A stretch of DNA of 64,000 nt from Stutzerimonas kunmingensis (lineage in GTDB: Bacteria; Pseudomonadota; Gammaproteobacteria; Pseudomonadales; Pseudomonadaceae), in contig NZ_PISM01000018.1 of NCBI RefSeq assembly GCF_002929225.1, forward strand, positions 496,001-560,000. The letters are read 5' to 3'. The notes below the pieces were generated by a model. The model did not search any database and had not been told where the DNA came from. It worked only from the letters and a program-made list of their open reading frames with translations. This document shows, one piece after another, positions 54,698 to 64,000 of the stretch. Made by a program: the position numbers and the translations under genes. Positions within the stretch are counted from its first letter, which is position 1. Every line of letters starts with the position of its first letter.

Positions 54698-56971
54698 TCA
54701 GACGGCGGCGGACGGGTTGATCAGCTTGCTCAGGCCGAGGTTGCGCAAGGTCAGCTGGACCGTGCTGTGGATGACCTGCGGGCTGTCCAGCAGCATGACC
54801 CGCGCCAGCAGCTGCTGAGCAGTATCCATGCTGATCTGACGCAGCAGCCATTTCACCTTGGGCAGGTTGGTAGCGTTCATCGACAGGCTGTCGAAGCCCA
54901 TAGCCAGCAGCAGCATGGCCGCCGCCGGGTCGCCCGCCATCTCGCCGCAGATGCTCACCGGCTTGCCCTCGCCATGGGCTTCCTTGACCACGCGCTGCAG
55001 CGCCTCGAGCACGGCCGGATGCAGATAGTCGTAGAGATCGGCGACCCGCGGATTGTTGCGATCCACCGCCAGCAGGTACTGCGTGAGGTCGTTCGAGCCG
55101 ACCGAGATGAAGTCCACCATGCGCGCCAGCTCGCGCGTCAGGTAGACCGCCGCCGGCACTTCGATCATGACGCCGACCGGCGGCATGATCACGTCCAGCC
55201 CCTCGTCGCGCACCTCGCACCAGGCACGGTGAATCAGATGCAGCGCCTCTTCCAGTTCGCGGATGCCGGAAATCATCGGCAAGAGGATGCGCAGGTTGTT
55301 CAGCCCGGCGCTGGCCTTGAGCATGGCGCGGGTCTGCAGCAGGAATATCTCGGGGTGGTCGAGGGTGACGCGGATACCGCGCCAGCCGAGGAACGGGTTT
55401 TCCTCCTTGATCGGGAAGTACGGCAGGCACTTGTCGCCGCCGATGTCGAGGCTGCGCATGGTTACCGGCAGCGGATGGAAGGCTTCCAGCTGCTCGCGGT
55501 AGATCGCCATCTGCTCCTTCTCGCTTGGGAAGCGCTCCTTGATCATGAACGGCACTTCGGTGCGATACAGACCGACGCCCTCGGCGCCGCGCTCCTGCGC
55601 GCGCACCACATCGGCGAGCAGGCCGGTATTCACCCACAGCGGAATGCGATGACCGTCGGTGGTCTCGCACGGCAGCTCGCGCAGCACGTCGAGCCCGGCG
55701 GAGAGCTGGCGCTCCTGCTCGGCCAGCACTTCATACTGCTCGCGCAGGACCTTGCCCGGGTTGGTGATGATCTCGCCGCGATAGCCGTCGATGATCAGCT
55801 CGATGCCGTCGACCTTGGAATACGGCAGGTCGACCGCGCCCATCACCGTGGGAATGCCCATGGCACGGGCGAGAATGGCGACGTGGGAGTTGCTCGAGCC
55901 GAGCACCGAAACCATGCCCACCAGCTTGCCCTCGGGCACCTCGCCGAGCATCGCCGGCGAGAGCTCCTCACTGACCAGGATGGTCTTGTCGGGATAGGTC
56001 AGCGTCTGCTGACGCGCCTCCTGCAGGTAGGAAAGCAGGCGCCGGCCGATGTCCTTGACGTCCGATGCGCGCTCGCGCAGGTAGGCGTCGTCCATCATCT
56101 CGAAGCGCCGCACGTGTTCGCTGACCACCTGGCGCAGCGCGCCCTGCGCCCACTGACCAGTACGGATGACCTTGGTCACTTCGCCGCCCAGGGCGGAGTC
56201 GTCGAGCATCATCAGGTATACATCGAACAGCGCGCGCTCTTCCTTGCGCATCTGCGTGGCGAGCTTTTCCGAGAGAGTGCGCATGTCGGCGCGCACGGCC
56301 TCCAGCGCAGCTTCGAAGAGCGTCAGCTCGGCATCGATGTTGTCGATGTTCTTGTCCGGCACCACATCCAGATCAGCCGGCGGCAGCACCACCACGGCGG
56401 TTCCGACGCCGGCGCCTGGCGCACCCGGAATGCCGATGAAGCGGGTTTCCTGGATGCCCTTGCCTTGCCGGCCAAGCCCGCGGATCGAACCGGTCGCCTC
56501 GGCATGGGCGATAACACCGGCAAGCTGCGCGCTCATGGTGACGAGGAAGGCTTCTTCACCCTCGTCGAACTGGCGGCGTTCCTTCTGCTGGATGACCAGT
56601 ACGCCCATCACCCGACGGTGGTGGATGATCGGCGCACCGAGAAAGGAGGCATAGCGTTCCTCGCCGGTTTCGGCGAAGTAGCGATAGCGTGGGTGTTCGG
56701 AGGCGTGTTCGAGGTTGAGCGGCTCTTCGCGGGTGCCGACCAGGCCGACCAGGCCTTCGTTGGGCGCCATGCTGACCTTGCCGATGGCGCGCTTGTTGAG
56801 GCCTTCGGTGGCCATCAGGACGAAGCGTTCGGTTTCCGGATCGAGCAGATAGACCGAGCAGACCTGGCTACCCATGGCCTCCCTGACTCTCAGCACGATG
56901 ATGCCCAACGCCGCCTTGAGGTCCTTGGCGGCATTCACTTCCTGGACAATCTTGCGCAGCGTGCCGAGCAT
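54698..56971 (-). CDS. ptsP: Phosphoenolpyruvate-protein phosphotransferase PtsP
   Basis: 757 aa EI-Ntr of the nitrogen PTS. N-terminal GAF domain (about 1-160, FVLMATEGLNKRAIG, LGAPIIHHRRVMGVLVIQQ), then PTS EI: autophosphorylated His in GSSNSHVAILARAMG, PEP-binding LYRTEVPFMIKERFP and catalytic end GDPAAAMLLLAMG. Senses nitrogen state and feeds phosphate to Npr and PtsN. Follows rppH by 24 nt, the conserved pairing. Confidence 0.96.
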   Translation of the reverse strand: MLGTLRKIVQEVNAAKDLKAALGIIVLRVREAMGSQVCSVYLLDPETERFVLMATEGLNKRAIGKVSMAPNEGLVGLVGTREEPLNLEHASEHPRYRYFAETGEERYASFLGAPIIHHRRVMGVLVIQQKERRQFDEGEEAFLVTMSAQLAGVIAHAEATGSIRGLGRQGKGIQETRFIGIPGAPGAGVGTAVVVLPPADLDVVPDKNIDNIDAELTLFEAALEAVRADMRTLSEKLATQMRKEERALFDVYLMMLDDSALGGEVTKVIRTGQWAQGALRQVVSEHVRRFEMMDDAYLRERASDVKDIGRRLLSYLQEARQQTLTYPDKTILVSEELSPAMLGEVPEGKLVGMVSVLGSSNSHVAILARAMGIPTVMGAVDLPYSKVDGIELIIDGYRGEIITNPGKVLREQYEVLAEQERQLSAGLDVLRELPCETTDGHRIPLWVNTGLLADVVRAQERGAEGVGLYRTEVPFMIKERFPSEKEQMAIYREQLEAFHPLPVTMRSLDIGGDKCLPYFPIKEENPFLGWRGIRVTLDHPEIFLLQTRAMLKASAGLNNLRILLPMISGIRELEEALHLIHRAWCEVRDEGLDVIMPPVGVMIEVPAAVYLTRELARMVDFISVGSNDLTQYLLAVDRNNPRVADLYDYLHPAVLEALQRVVKEAHGEGKPVSICGEMAGDPAAAMLLLAMGFDSLSMNATNLPKVKWLLRQISMDTAQQLLARVMLLDSPQVIHSTVQLTLRNLGLSKLINPSAAV

Positions 56972-56995
56972 GCTCAGAGGCTTTCTCCCCGAATC

Positions 56996-57475
56996 TCAGT
57001 CCCGCACCGGTAAACGCGGTGCGAGTTCTTTAAGTGCGCGACGATAGACCTCGCGCTTGAAGGTGACCACCTGTCCCAGCGGGTACCAGTAGCTGACCCA
57101 GCGCCAGCCGTCGAACTCCGGCTTGCCGGTCAGGTCCATGCGTACACGCTCTTCGGCGCTGGTCAGGCGCAGCAGGAACCATTTCTGTTTCTGTCCGATG
57201 CACAGCGGCTGGCTATGGGTACGCACCAGGCGTTGCGGCAGACGATAGCGCAACCAGCCACGGGTGCAGGCGAGGATATTCACATCCTGCTCTTCCAGGC
57301 CGACTTCTTCGTTGAGTTCGCGAAACAGGGCTTCTTCCGGCGTTTCACGGGCGTTGATCCCGCCTTGCGGGAACTGCCAGGCATCCTGATTGATCCGCCT
57401 GGCCCACAGCACCTGACCGACATCGTTGGTCAAGATGATGCCGACGTTCGGGCGAAAACCATCGGAGTCGATCAC
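56996..57475 (-). CDS. rppH: RNA pyrophosphohydrolase
   Basis: 159 aa. Removes pyrophosphate from 5'-triphosphate RNA to begin mRNA decay. The Nudix box is [22 protein letters not shown]. The start is a GTG at 57475 ([12 protein letters not shown]) with GAGG nine nt upstream; no ATG starts the conserved N terminus. First gene of the rppH-ptsP unit. Confidence 0.95.
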   Translation of the reverse strand: MIDSDGFRPNVGIILTNDVGQVLWARRINQDAWQFPQGGINARETPEEALFRELNEEVGLEEQDVNILACTRGWLRYRLPQRLVRTHSQPLCIGQKQKWFLLRLTSAEERVRMDLTGKPEFDGWRWVSYWYPLGQVVTFKREVYRRALKELAPRLPVRD

Positions 57476-57658
57476 GGCATACAACCTCGCAGACGCATGT
57501 CGCGGCATTGTTCCACAAAACCGCGATAAGCCGAAAGCACGGCAAGCCGCCGTTCGGCACGTACCCGCGCGCTCGGCGAGGGGCCGCCCGAGGCTGCGCG
57601 CAAGACGCTGCAACCGGTATGCTTGGGGCTGCCCTGACCATCATCGAGGAAAACATCC

Positions 57659-58312
57659 GTGCGCCTGGCTCTATTCGATCTCGACAACACCCTGCTGGCC
57701 GGTGACAGCGACCACGCCTGGGGCGAATACCTCTGCCAGCGCGGCATCGTCGATCCGACCCAGTACAAGGCACGCAACGACGCCTTCTATCAGGATTACC
57801 TGGCCGGCAATCTCGACGTGCACGCCTATCAGAATTTCTGCCAGGAACTGCTCGGCCGCAGCGAGATGGCGCAGCTGCAGCAGTGGCACGACGAATTCAT
57901 GCAGGATTTCATCGAGCCCATCGTGCTGAGCAAGGGCGAGGCCCTGCTACGCCAGCATCTGGAGGCGGGCGACAAGGTAGTGATCATCACCGCCACCAAT
58001 CGCTTCATCACCGGGCCGATCGCTGCACGCCTGGGCGTCGATACCCTGCTGGCGACCGAATGCGAGATGCGTGACGGGCGCTACACCGGTCGTCTAACCG
58101 ACATCCCCTGCTTCCAGGAAGGCAAGGTCCAGCGCATCGAGCGCTGGCTGGCGGAAACCGAGCAGACTCTCGAAGACGCCTATTTCTACAGCGACTCACG
58201 CAACGACCTGCCGCTGCTGCAGCGCGTCCCTCACCCAGTGGCGGTGGATCCGGACCCGGTGCTGCGCGACTTCGCCACCGAACGTGGCTGGCAGATCATC
58301 TCGCTGCGCTGA
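57659..58312 (+). CDS. HAD-IB phosphatase (possible histidinol-phosphatase)
   Basis: 217 aa. HAD motif [13 protein letters not shown] at residues 5-16, motif [12 protein letters not shown], and motif [18 protein letters not shown] start with GAGGAAAACATCC upstream. Similar to SerB-type phosphatases. The PAO1 orthologue beside rppH has, to my recollection, been reported as histidinol-phosphate phosphatase; this could also apply here. Confidence 0.85.
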   Translation: MRLALFDLDNTLLAGDSDHAWGEYLCQRGIVDPTQYKARNDAFYQDYLAGNLDVHAYQNFCQELLGRSEMAQLQQWHDEFMQDFIEPIVLSKGEALLRQHLEAGDKVVIITATNRFITGPIAARLGVDTLLATECEMRDGRYTGRLTDIPCFQEGKVQRIERWLAETEQTLEDAYFYSDSRNDLPLLQRVPHPVAVDPDPVLRDFATERGWQIISLR

Positions 58313-58334
58313 GCCAGCGCAGCAGTCATGCCCG

Positions 58335-58356
58335 AGCCGGTCGAATCAGACCGGCT
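58335..58356. terminator. Convergent hairpin between HAD and DUF2269 genes
   Basis: Perfect 8-bp stem AGCCGGTC / GACCGGCT with loop GAATCA, overlapping the DUF2269 stop codon. It probably ends the HAD gene transcript; no U tract. Confidence 0.4.
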
Positions 58357-58774
58357 TGGCGCCCATCAGGGCGGTGATGGCAATCAGCACGACCAGCACC
58401 AGCACAGCATAGATGCCGGCGTTACGCGCCGCAGTGGCGTTGCCCGGCGCCTGCCAGGCGGCAAGACGCCCGGCCAGCAGCAGAACCAGCGGGATCAGCA
58501 CGAGGAACAGCACGGAGCTGGCCAGCAACCAGAACTGGCCCAGCGGCCACCCGGCCAAATGTGTCAGCCACCAGCCGGTCACCGGCAGCGACAGGCCGAT
58601 CACGGCCAGCAGCGGCAAGGACAGTCGGCGGGTGCGCTGCAGCTTGCGTTGCAGCACAGCCTGATCGCCACCGCGGCCGGCCTTCCACAGCATCAGCAGA
58701 TGCACGATGACACCCAGCAACAACAGCACCGCCGTCGCACCATGAATGATTCTGAGGGTGAGGTAGTGGTCCAT
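58346..58774 (-). CDS. DUF2269-like membrane protein
   Basis: 142 aa with four hydrophobic segments (ATAVLLLLGVIVHLLMLW, LSLPLLAVIGLSLPVTGWWL, WLLASSVLFLVLIPLVLLLAG, AGIYAVLVLVVLIAITALMG). Size and layout fit the DUF2269 family. Begins 20 nt after the ilvA stop, so probably co-transcribed. Function unknown. Confidence 0.75.
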   Translation of the reverse strand: MDHYLTLRIIHGATAVLLLLGVIVHLLMLWKAGRGGDQAVLQRKLQRTRRLSLPLLAVIGLSLPVTGWWLTHLAGWPLGQFWLLASSVLFLVLIPLVLLLAGRLAAWQAPGNATAARNAGIYAVLVLVVLIAITALMGAKPV

Positions 58775-58794
58775 TTGCCTTCCTTTAGGTTCGC

Positions 58795-60309
58795 TTAGCC
58801 GAGAAACAGCTTGTAAGCCGGATTCTCGCTTTCGTCCCAGTAGCGGTAGCCGATCTTGTCCAGCGCGGCCGGTACCAGATGGCGCTCGTCGGCCGGCACC
58901 TGCAGCCCCGCAACTACCCGGCCGTCGGCGGCACCATGGTTGCGGTAATGGAACATCGAGATGTTCCAGCGCCCGCCGAGTTTGTTGAGAAAGTTGAACA
59001 GCGCGCCGGGGCGCTCGGGAAACTCGAAGCGCAGCACCATCTCGTTGCTGACGCCGGCGGCGTGGCCACCGACCATGTGCCGCGTGTGCAGCTTGGCGAG
59101 CTCGTTATCCGTGAGGTCGAGCACCGGAAAGCCCTTGTCGCGCAGCCCCTGCACGAGCGCCGCACGCGGGTCGTTCTCAGGGTGCGTCTGCACGCCGACG
59201 AAGATGTGCGCCTCGCGGTCGGTGTGGAAACGGTAGTTGAACTCGGTGATCTGGCGTTTGCCGATCGCCTCGCAGAAGGCCTTGAAGCTGCCCGGCTGCT
59301 CGGGGATGGTGACGGCGATGATCGCCTCGCGCTTCTCGCCCAGCTCGGCGCGCTCGGCGACGTGGCGCAGGCGGTCGAAATTGACGTTGGCGCCGGAGTC
59401 GATGCCCACCAGCACCTGGCCGCTGATGCCTTCGCGCTCGACGTATTTCTTGATCCCGGCCACGGCCAGCGCACCTGCCGGCTCGGTGATCGAGCGGGTA
59501 TCGTCGTAGATATCCTTGATCGCCGCGCAGATCTCGTCGGTACTGACGGTGATCACTTCGTCGACATGATCCTTGCAGAGCTCGAAGGTGTGCTGACCGA
59601 TCTGCGCCACCGCCACGCCGTCGGCGAACAGCCCGACCTGCTCGAGCACCACACGCTCGCCAGCGGCCATTGCGGCCTGCAGACAATTGGAGTCGTCCGG
59701 CTCGACGCCGATCACCTTGGTCTCTGGGTAGAGGTACTTCACGTAGGCGGCGATGCCAGCCACCAGGCCGCCGCCGCCCACCGGAACGAAGATCGCGTCG
59801 ATCGGCCCCTGGTGCTGACGGAGGATCTCCATCGCCACGGTACCCTGCCCGGCGATCACATCGGGATCGTCATAGGGGTGGATATAGACGTAGCCTTTCT
59901 CTTCCACCAGCTTCAGCGAGTAGGCCAGCGCCTCGGGGAAGGCATCGCCATGCAGCACCACCTTGCCGCCGCGGGCACGTACGCCCTGGACCTTCAGCTC
60001 CGGCGTGGTTCGCGGCATGACGATGGTGGCCTTGATCCCCAGCTGCTTGGCCGCCAGCGCAACGCCTTGGGCGTGATTGCCAGCCGATGCCGTGACCACG
60101 CCACGCGCCAGCTCCTCGGCGGACAGCTGCGCCAGCTTGTTGTAGGCGCCGCGGACCTTGAAGGAGAACACCGGCTGCAGATCCTCGCGCTTGAGCAGAA
60201 TCTGGTTGCCGATTCGTTCGGAAAGCTGGCGGGCGGGCTGCAGCGGGGTTTCGATGGCGACGTCGTAGACGCGGGAAGTGAGGATCTTCTTGACGTAATG
60301 TTCGAGCAT
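58795..60309 (-). CDS. ilvA: Threonine ammonia-lyase, biosynthetic
   Basis: 504 aa PLP enzyme, L-threonine to 2-oxobutyrate, first step of isoleucine synthesis. PLP Lys in [13 protein letters not shown]; glycine-rich phosphate loop [15 protein letters not shown]; two C-terminal ACT-like regulatory domains ([20 protein letters not shown] and [15 protein letters not shown]) for isoleucine/valine control. The start at ATG 60309 ([10 protein letters not shown]) is conserved; seven upstream codons rejected. Divergent from rpiA. Confidence 0.96.
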   Translation of the reverse strand: MLEHYVKKILTSRVYDVAIETPLQPARQLSERIGNQILLKREDLQPVFSFKVRGAYNKLAQLSAEELARGVVTASAGNHAQGVALAAKQLGIKATIVMPRTTPELKVQGVRARGGKVVLHGDAFPEALAYSLKLVEEKGYVYIHPYDDPDVIAGQGTVAMEILRQHQGPIDAIFVPVGGGGLVAGIAAYVKYLYPETKVIGVEPDDSNCLQAAMAAGERVVLEQVGLFADGVAVAQIGQHTFELCKDHVDEVITVSTDEICAAIKDIYDDTRSITEPAGALAVAGIKKYVEREGISGQVLVGIDSGANVNFDRLRHVAERAELGEKREAIIAVTIPEQPGSFKAFCEAIGKRQITEFNYRFHTDREAHIFVGVQTHPENDPRAALVQGLRDKGFPVLDLTDNELAKLHTRHMVGGHAAGVSNEMVLRFEFPERPGALFNFLNKLGGRWNISMFHYRNHGAADGRVVAGLQVPADERHLVPAALDKIGYRYWDESENPAYKLFLG

Positions 60310-60427
60310 TCTGGCTGTCTTGGCAGGCATTGCGAGGGAACGAGGAGTCTACCCCCCGCACGCCCCCGGCGACCACCGGCAATCCACCACGGCTTCGGCA
60401 TGACAAGACCCGCCGCCGGCAGAGGGC

Positions 60428-60433
60428 TATAAT
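60428..60433 (+). promoter_or_regulatory. Probable -10 box of rpiA
   Basis: Perfect TATAAT 34 nt upstream of the rpiA start codon in the ilvA-rpiA divergent gap. No -35 hexamer matches at 16-18 nt spacing. Confidence 0.5.
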
Positions 60434-60467
60434 CCGAGCCTTCGTCTTTCCCGCCCGGATTCCCGCC

Positions 60468-61139
60468 ATGACCCAGGATCAGCTCAAGCAGGCCGTCGCC
60501 CAGGCCGCCGTCGACCATATCGTCCCGCACCTCAGCGATCGCAGCATCATTGGCGTCGGCACTGGCTCCACCGCCAACTTCTTCATCGACCTGCTGGCCA
60601 AGCACAAGGGCTTCTTCGACGGCGCCGTGGCCAGCTCCGAAGCCACCGCCGAGCGTCTGAAGCAGCACGGCATCCCGGTCTACGACCTGAACTCGGTGAG
60701 CGAACTGGAGTTCTATGTCGACGGCGCCGACGAGGCGAACAAGCACCTGGAGCTGATCAAGGGCGGTGGCGCCGCCCTGACCCGCGAGAAGATCGTCGCC
60801 GCGGTAGCCAAGACCTTCATCTGCATCGCCGACGGCAGCAAGCTGGTCGAGCAGCTGGGCGCCTTCCCGCTGCCGGTGGAAGTCATCCCGATGGCGCGCA
60901 GTCATGTTGCCCGCGAGCTGGTCAAGCTCGGCGGCGACCCGGTCTACCGCGACGGCGTGGTCACCGACAACGGCAACGTCATCCTCGACGTGCACAACCT
61001 GATGATCGGCTTCGCGCCGGAACTGGAAGGCAAGATCAACGACATCGTCGGCGTGGTCTGCAACGGCCTGTTCGCCATGCGCCCGGCGGATTTGCTACTG
61101 CTCGGCACCAAGGACGGCGTGCAGACACTCAAGCGCTGA
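60468..61139 (+). CDS. rpiA: Ribose-5-phosphate isomerase A
   Basis: 223 aa. Interconverts ribose-5-phosphate and ribulose-5-phosphate. Motifs: [15 protein letters not shown], the catalytic region [40 protein letters not shown]. The start at ATG 60468 ([11 protein letters not shown]) is chosen. Divergent from ilvA, as in other Pseudomonas. Confidence 0.97.
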   Translation: MTQDQLKQAVAQAAVDHIVPHLSDRSIIGVGTGSTANFFIDLLAKHKGFFDGAVASSEATAERLKQHGIPVYDLNSVSELEFYVDGADEANKHLELIKGGGAALTREKIVAAVAKTFICIADGSKLVEQLGAFPLPVEVIPMARSHVARELVKLGGDPVYRDGVVTDNGNVILDVHNLMIGFAPELEGKINDIVGVVCNGLFAMRPADLLLLGTKDGVQTLKR

Positions 61140-61238
61140 TCCGCCGCGGCGAAGCGCAACGGCGCGACGCCGAACTGGCGACTACGCTTTAGGTGCGCTG
61201 CGACGAGTCCGCCGCAGCTCATCACAGGAGGTGTCGCC

Positions 61239-61583
61239 ATGTCCGGCAAATTCCAGTTGAAGAAATCCAGCAACGGCCAGTTCCATTTCAATCTTCTGGC
61301 CGGCAACGGTCAGGTCATCCTGTCCAGCGAGCAGTACAAGGCCCATGCCTCGGCGCTCAACGGCATCGATTCGGTGCGCAAGAACACGGTGCGCGAAGGT
61401 GCGTTCGAGGTCAAGGAGTCGAGCAACGGCAAGTACTTTTTCGTGCTCAAGGCAACCAACGGGCAGGTCATCGGCCAGAGTCAGATGTACGCCAGCCTGC
61501 ACAGTGCCGAGCAGGGTTGCGACTCGGTACTACGCCACGCACCGAATGCCGCCCTGCAGGACGAAAGCGCGTCGGCCGCCTGA
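61239..61583 (+). CDS. YegP-like DUF1508 protein
   Basis: 114 aa with two tandem DUF1508 repeats: FQLKKSSNGQFHFNLLAGNG...VILSSEQYKAH and FEVKESSNGKYFFVLKATNG...VIGQSQMYASL in parts. Small beta-rich proteins of unknown function. GGAGG before the ATG. Short gap of 99 nt after rpiA. Confidence 0.9.
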   Translation: MSGKFQLKKSSNGQFHFNLLAGNGQVILSSEQYKAHASALNGIDSVRKNTVREGAFEVKESSNGKYFFVLKATNGQVIGQSQMYASLHSAEQGCDSVLRHAPNAALQDESASAA

Positions 61584-61618
61584 CCGCCTTCAAAGCCGGT
61601 GATCGAGGCGGTAACCGA

Positions 61619-62515
61619 TCACCTGGCCTGCTTGCTGAACACGTAGAACAGGTTCGGCTCGCTGACTACATACAGCGTGCCGTCCGGCCCCATCGCGATG
61701 CCTTCCGCCTGCGGCACATCCTGTTCCAGCCCATGCTTGCCGGCGTTCAGTGCCAGGCTGCTGAGTGGTTGGCCCTTGCTTCCCAATTCGACCACCAGCC
61801 GCGATTCGTCGGACAGCGCCAGCAGATGTCCGCTGCGCTCATCGAACTGCAAACTGGACAGATCACGCACGAACAGTCTGGCTTCGTGTTCATTGATATG
61901 TACTGCTGGCGTTTCGGCAGAATAGGGAAAGCCCGCGATTTCAAAAATCTTGACCGGGTTGCGCTCTTTAGCGACGAACAGGCGTCCGCCGGCCGTATCG
62001 TACGCGAGGCCCTCGAAGCCCTTGTTGCCGTTGAGGTCGATGCCCAGCGAAAGCTGTGAGGCGTGCGTGGCATCAATAATGGTCGTCTGCTCGTCGACTT
62101 CGACCCGAAACAGGCGCTGCCGGCGCTCGTCGCTGATCACATACACGCCGGCAGAGATGTACTCGACAGCCTCCGGGTCGCCGAAGCCAACGAGCGGGAT
62201 CGCGCGCAGCAGATCGCCCTCCAGGCTGAGTTCGAGCAGGTGTGGATTGCCATTGGTGACGGCGATCAGACTGTTGCGATCCGGGTCGAAAGTCAGCGCC
62301 GAGAGATCGTCGTCGATTCCTTCGACCACCTTGCCCTGGATCGTCACCTGGTAATCCGGCAGCCACAATGAGGCGTCCTCCGCCGGTTCACCGCGATGCC
62401 ACTGGTTGAGATGGAACCAGCCACGCTCGAACAGGCGGTAATGAATGCCGGCAGCGACGGCCAGCAACAGCGCCACAGCCAATGATGCCGCCGTAAACAA
62501 TTTCAACGCACGCAT
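61619..62515 (-). CDS. SdiA-regulated-type beta-propeller protein (copy 1)
   Basis: 298 aa. N-terminal membrane anchor (AASLAVALLLAVAAGIHYRL), then a beta-propeller-like SdiA-regulated domain: VVEGIDDDLSALTFDPDRNS, GFGDPEAVEYISAGVYVISD, NGNKGFEGLAYDTAGGRLFV. Ends NLFYVFSKQAR. Tandem paralogue of the next gene upstream, same length and strand. Confidence 0.85.
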   Translation of the reverse strand: MRALKLFTAASLAVALLLAVAAGIHYRLFERGWFHLNQWHRGEPAEDASLWLPDYQVTIQGKVVEGIDDDLSALTFDPDRNSLIAVTNGNPHLLELSLEGDLLRAIPLVGFGDPEAVEYISAGVYVISDERRQRLFRVEVDEQTTIIDATHASQLSLGIDLNGNKGFEGLAYDTAGGRLFVAKERNPVKIFEIAGFPYSAETPAVHINEHEARLFVRDLSSLQFDERSGHLLALSDESRLVVELGSKGQPLSSLALNAGKHGLEQDVPQAEGIAMGPDGTLYVVSEPNLFYVFSKQAR

Positions 62516-62587
62516 AGAGACCTACTGTTGTTCTGATGGGCGAGCGATTGTCTTCAGTCAGGCTTACACCAAGCTTAATGCGGCCAT

Positions 62588-63484
62588 TCAGCGCCTGCGG
62601 CTGAATACGTAGAAGCGGTTGGGCTCGCCGACCACGTAGATGTTGCCTTCGCCATCCATCGCCACACCTTCGGCCTGCTCGATCCCATGTACCAACCCAT
62701 TGAGTCCGCCGAACAGGCTGATGAAGCTGCGCGGCTTGCCCTGCAGGTCCAGCTCCACCAGCAGCCGCGACTCGTCGGAAAGCATCAGCGTGTGGCCGCT
62801 GCGCGGGTCGATGGCGACGGAGGAAATGTCACGAACCAGCAGCCGTTGCCCGGGCACGGCCTGCAGCGCCCCGGCGGCGCCGTCCTCGCCGGGGAATGGG
62901 AGCTCGAACAGGCCCTGCGGATCACGTTCCTTGGCCAGCAGCAGGCGCTGCGTACGCGGGTTCCAGGCCAGTCCCTCGAAGCCCTTGTTGCCGGCATCGG
63001 CGAAGCCCAGGTCATAGCTGGCCAGATCATCGAGATCGAGGCTTTCCACGCCGGGCTCCAGACGGAACACCGCCACCAGCCGACGGCGCTCATCGACGAT
63101 CGCCAGACGGCCGTCACCCAGGGCCTCCACCGCCTCGGGATCGGCGAAGCCGGTCAGCACGACGCGCCGCAGCACGACGCCAGCCGGGGTGAACTCGACC
63201 AGTTGTTCGCCGGTTACGGTGAACAGCGTGCCGGTCAGGGGATTCCAGGTCAGTCCTGAAGTTTCCTCGTCTTCCAGGCCGGCCAGGGTGGTTTCCAGGG
63301 TCAACTCGTAATCCGGCAGCCAGATGCTGGCTGCACGCTGTTCGGCGCTGACCGAACGCTCACCCCAGTACAGCTGCAGCTGATCGTCCCAGTGCAGCAG
63401 GCGCGTGGCGACGAGCAGCGCTATAAAAAGCAACAGCAGGATGGCGGCGACGATCAGACGCCAGCGGGAATAACGAACGGGCAT
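62588..63484 (-). CDS. SdiA-regulated-type beta-propeller protein (copy 2)
   Basis: 298 aa, same layout as copy 1: N-terminal anchor (LIVAAILLLLFIALLVAT), propeller core with LTGFADPEAVEALGDGRLAI, DAGNKGFEGLAWNPRTQRLL, AEGVAMDGEGNIYVVGEPNR, ending FYVFSRRR. Copies 1 and 2 share the GFxDPEAVE and NKGFEGLA motifs, indicating tandem duplication followed by divergence. A 72-nt gap separates them. Probably periplasm-facing membrane-anchored proteins; function unknown. Confidence 0.85.
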   Translation of the reverse strand: MPVRYSRWRLIVAAILLLLFIALLVATRLLHWDDQLQLYWGERSVSAEQRAASIWLPDYELTLETTLAGLEDEETSGLTWNPLTGTLFTVTGEQLVEFTPAGVVLRRVVLTGFADPEAVEALGDGRLAIVDERRRLVAVFRLEPGVESLDLDDLASYDLGFADAGNKGFEGLAWNPRTQRLLLAKERDPQGLFELPFPGEDGAAGALQAVPGQRLLVRDISSVAIDPRSGHTLMLSDESRLLVELDLQGKPRSFISLFGGLNGLVHGIEQAEGVAMDGEGNIYVVGEPNRFYVFSRRR

Positions 63485-63577
63485 GAACAGCGCTCCGGCG
63501 GAAGGTGCCGGATTACAACACGAGAGCGGTTCGCACAGAAGCAGCAGACGCGGCGGGTTTGCCCCGCCGCGCGCAGG

Positions 63578-64000
63578 TCAGATCACGCGGCTTTCGAAAC
63601 GCGACAGCCCGATCAACTCCAGCACCAGTTGATCGCCCTGCTTGAGCGGGCCGACACCGGCCGGCGTGCCGGTCAGCACAACGTCGCCCGGCTGCAGACT
63701 GAAATGCCCGGCAATGTGCTGCAGCAGCGGCAGGATGGCATTGAGCATCTGGCTGCTGTTGCCGTCCTGGCGGACTTCGCCGTTGATGGTCAGGCGGATG
63801 CCGATGTCGCCCAGATCCTCCACCGCATCGCCCGGCACGAACGGCGCCAGCACGCAGGCGCCGTCGAAGCTCTTGGCGATTTCCCACGGATGGCCCTTTT
63901 CCTTCAGCTTCGCCTGCACGTCGCGCAAGGTCAGGTCCAGCGCCGGGGCGAAGCCGGAGATGGCATCGCGCACCTCTTCCTCGTTCGGTTTGCGCGACAG
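63578..64000 (-). CDS. Fumarylacetoacetate hydrolase-family protein, truncated by the window edge
   Basis: C-terminal 140 codons only; the frame continues past 64000 (LSRKPNEEEVRDAISGFAPA in reading order). The visible part is FAH-domain: DLTLRDVQAKLKEKGHPWEI, SFDGACVLAPFVPG, QMLNAILPLLQHIAGHFSLQ, PGDVVLTGTPAGVGPLKQGD. Relatives hydrolyse acylpyruvates. The true start lies outside; no start is given here. Confidence 0.88.
   Translation of the reverse strand: MSRKPNEEEVRDAISGFAPALDLTLRDVQAKLKEKGHPWEIAKSFDGACVLAPFVPGDAVEDLGDIGIRLTINGEVRQDGNSSQMLNAILPLLQHIAGHFSLQPGDVVLTGTPAGVGPLKQGDQLVLELIGLSRFESRVI

Noticed and set aside
54587..57013. 808-codon plus-strand frame antisense to ptsP
   Set aside because: Codon-periodicity shadow typical of high-GC DNA. 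The sequence is His/Arg/Gln-rich without any domain, whereas ptsP on the other strand is a clear EI-Ntr.

Overview
The window reads as a chromosomal segment of a high-GC gammaproteobacterium of the family Pseudomonadaceae, most likely the Stutzerimonas (Pseudomonas) stutzeri group. The evidence is Crc next to pyrE and rph, the gmk-rpoZ-spoT-ridA run, phoBR beside ubiCA, and the ptsP-rppH and ilvA-rpiA neighbourhoods. Coding density is very high and nearly all genes are housekeeping or metabolic. I found no tRNA, rRNA, CRISPR array or insertion sequence. Statements about gene order in P. aeruginosa PAO1 are from memory and were not computed.

Layout. (1) 0-8.05 kb, conserved core: DUF4124 protein, pyrE, crc, a DUF4870 protein, rph, yicC, gmk, rpoZ, spoT, ridA. 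(2) 8.09-24.2 kb, lineage-variable block: OmpA-like lipoprotein with a FecR-domain protein, periplasmic solute-binding protein, a second FtsH-like membrane protease, GlxA-type AraC regulator divergent from a TTC38-like TPR protein, a LemA/TPM/TPM membrane cluster, a LysR regulator divergent from a zinc-free alcohol dehydrogenase-like reductase, the glutarate module (gcdR, gcdH, CoA-transferase), and a low-GC Fic gene that appears to have landed in the end of gcdR. (3) 24.4-45.4 kb, core again: SCP2-like protein, HU, rubredoxin and its reductase, a complete glycolate operon glcDEFGB plus the permease glcA with divergent glcC, ubiC-ubiA, phoB-phoR, a CNNM/CorC-like protein, a beta-barrel protein, an M23 peptidase, a PilZ-type response regulator and a universal stress protein. 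(4) 45.8-51.2 kb: a five-gene Liv-type ABC importer and an orphan ParA. (5) 51.3-64 kb, core: thyA, lgt, a TauE-type exporter, a TANGO2/NRDE protein, ptsP, rppH, a HAD phosphatase, a DUF2269 protein, ilvA, rpiA, a YegP-like protein, two tandem SdiA-regulated-type proteins and the end of a fumarylacetoacetate hydrolase-family gene.

How the parts work together. The glc block is a full pathway: import (GlcA), oxidation to glyoxylate (GlcDEF), condensation with acetyl-CoA to malate (GlcB), under GlcC, for which two near-identical operators flank the divergent promoter region. Crc, encoded at 1.4 kb, acts with Hfq on A-rich AAN repeats; such repeats occur in the leaders of glcA, the HU gene and the ABC importer operon here. 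GcdH and its CoA-transferase degrade glutarate from lysine. PhoBR, SpoT and PtsP are global phosphate, (p)ppGpp and nitrogen-PTS regulators.

The most unusual points are the Fic/gcdR junction, the second FtsH-like protease, the long structured leader before the ABC operon, and two places where the gene order departs from the PAO1 arrangement. I do not see a clearly new multi-gene system; most of the window is conventional.
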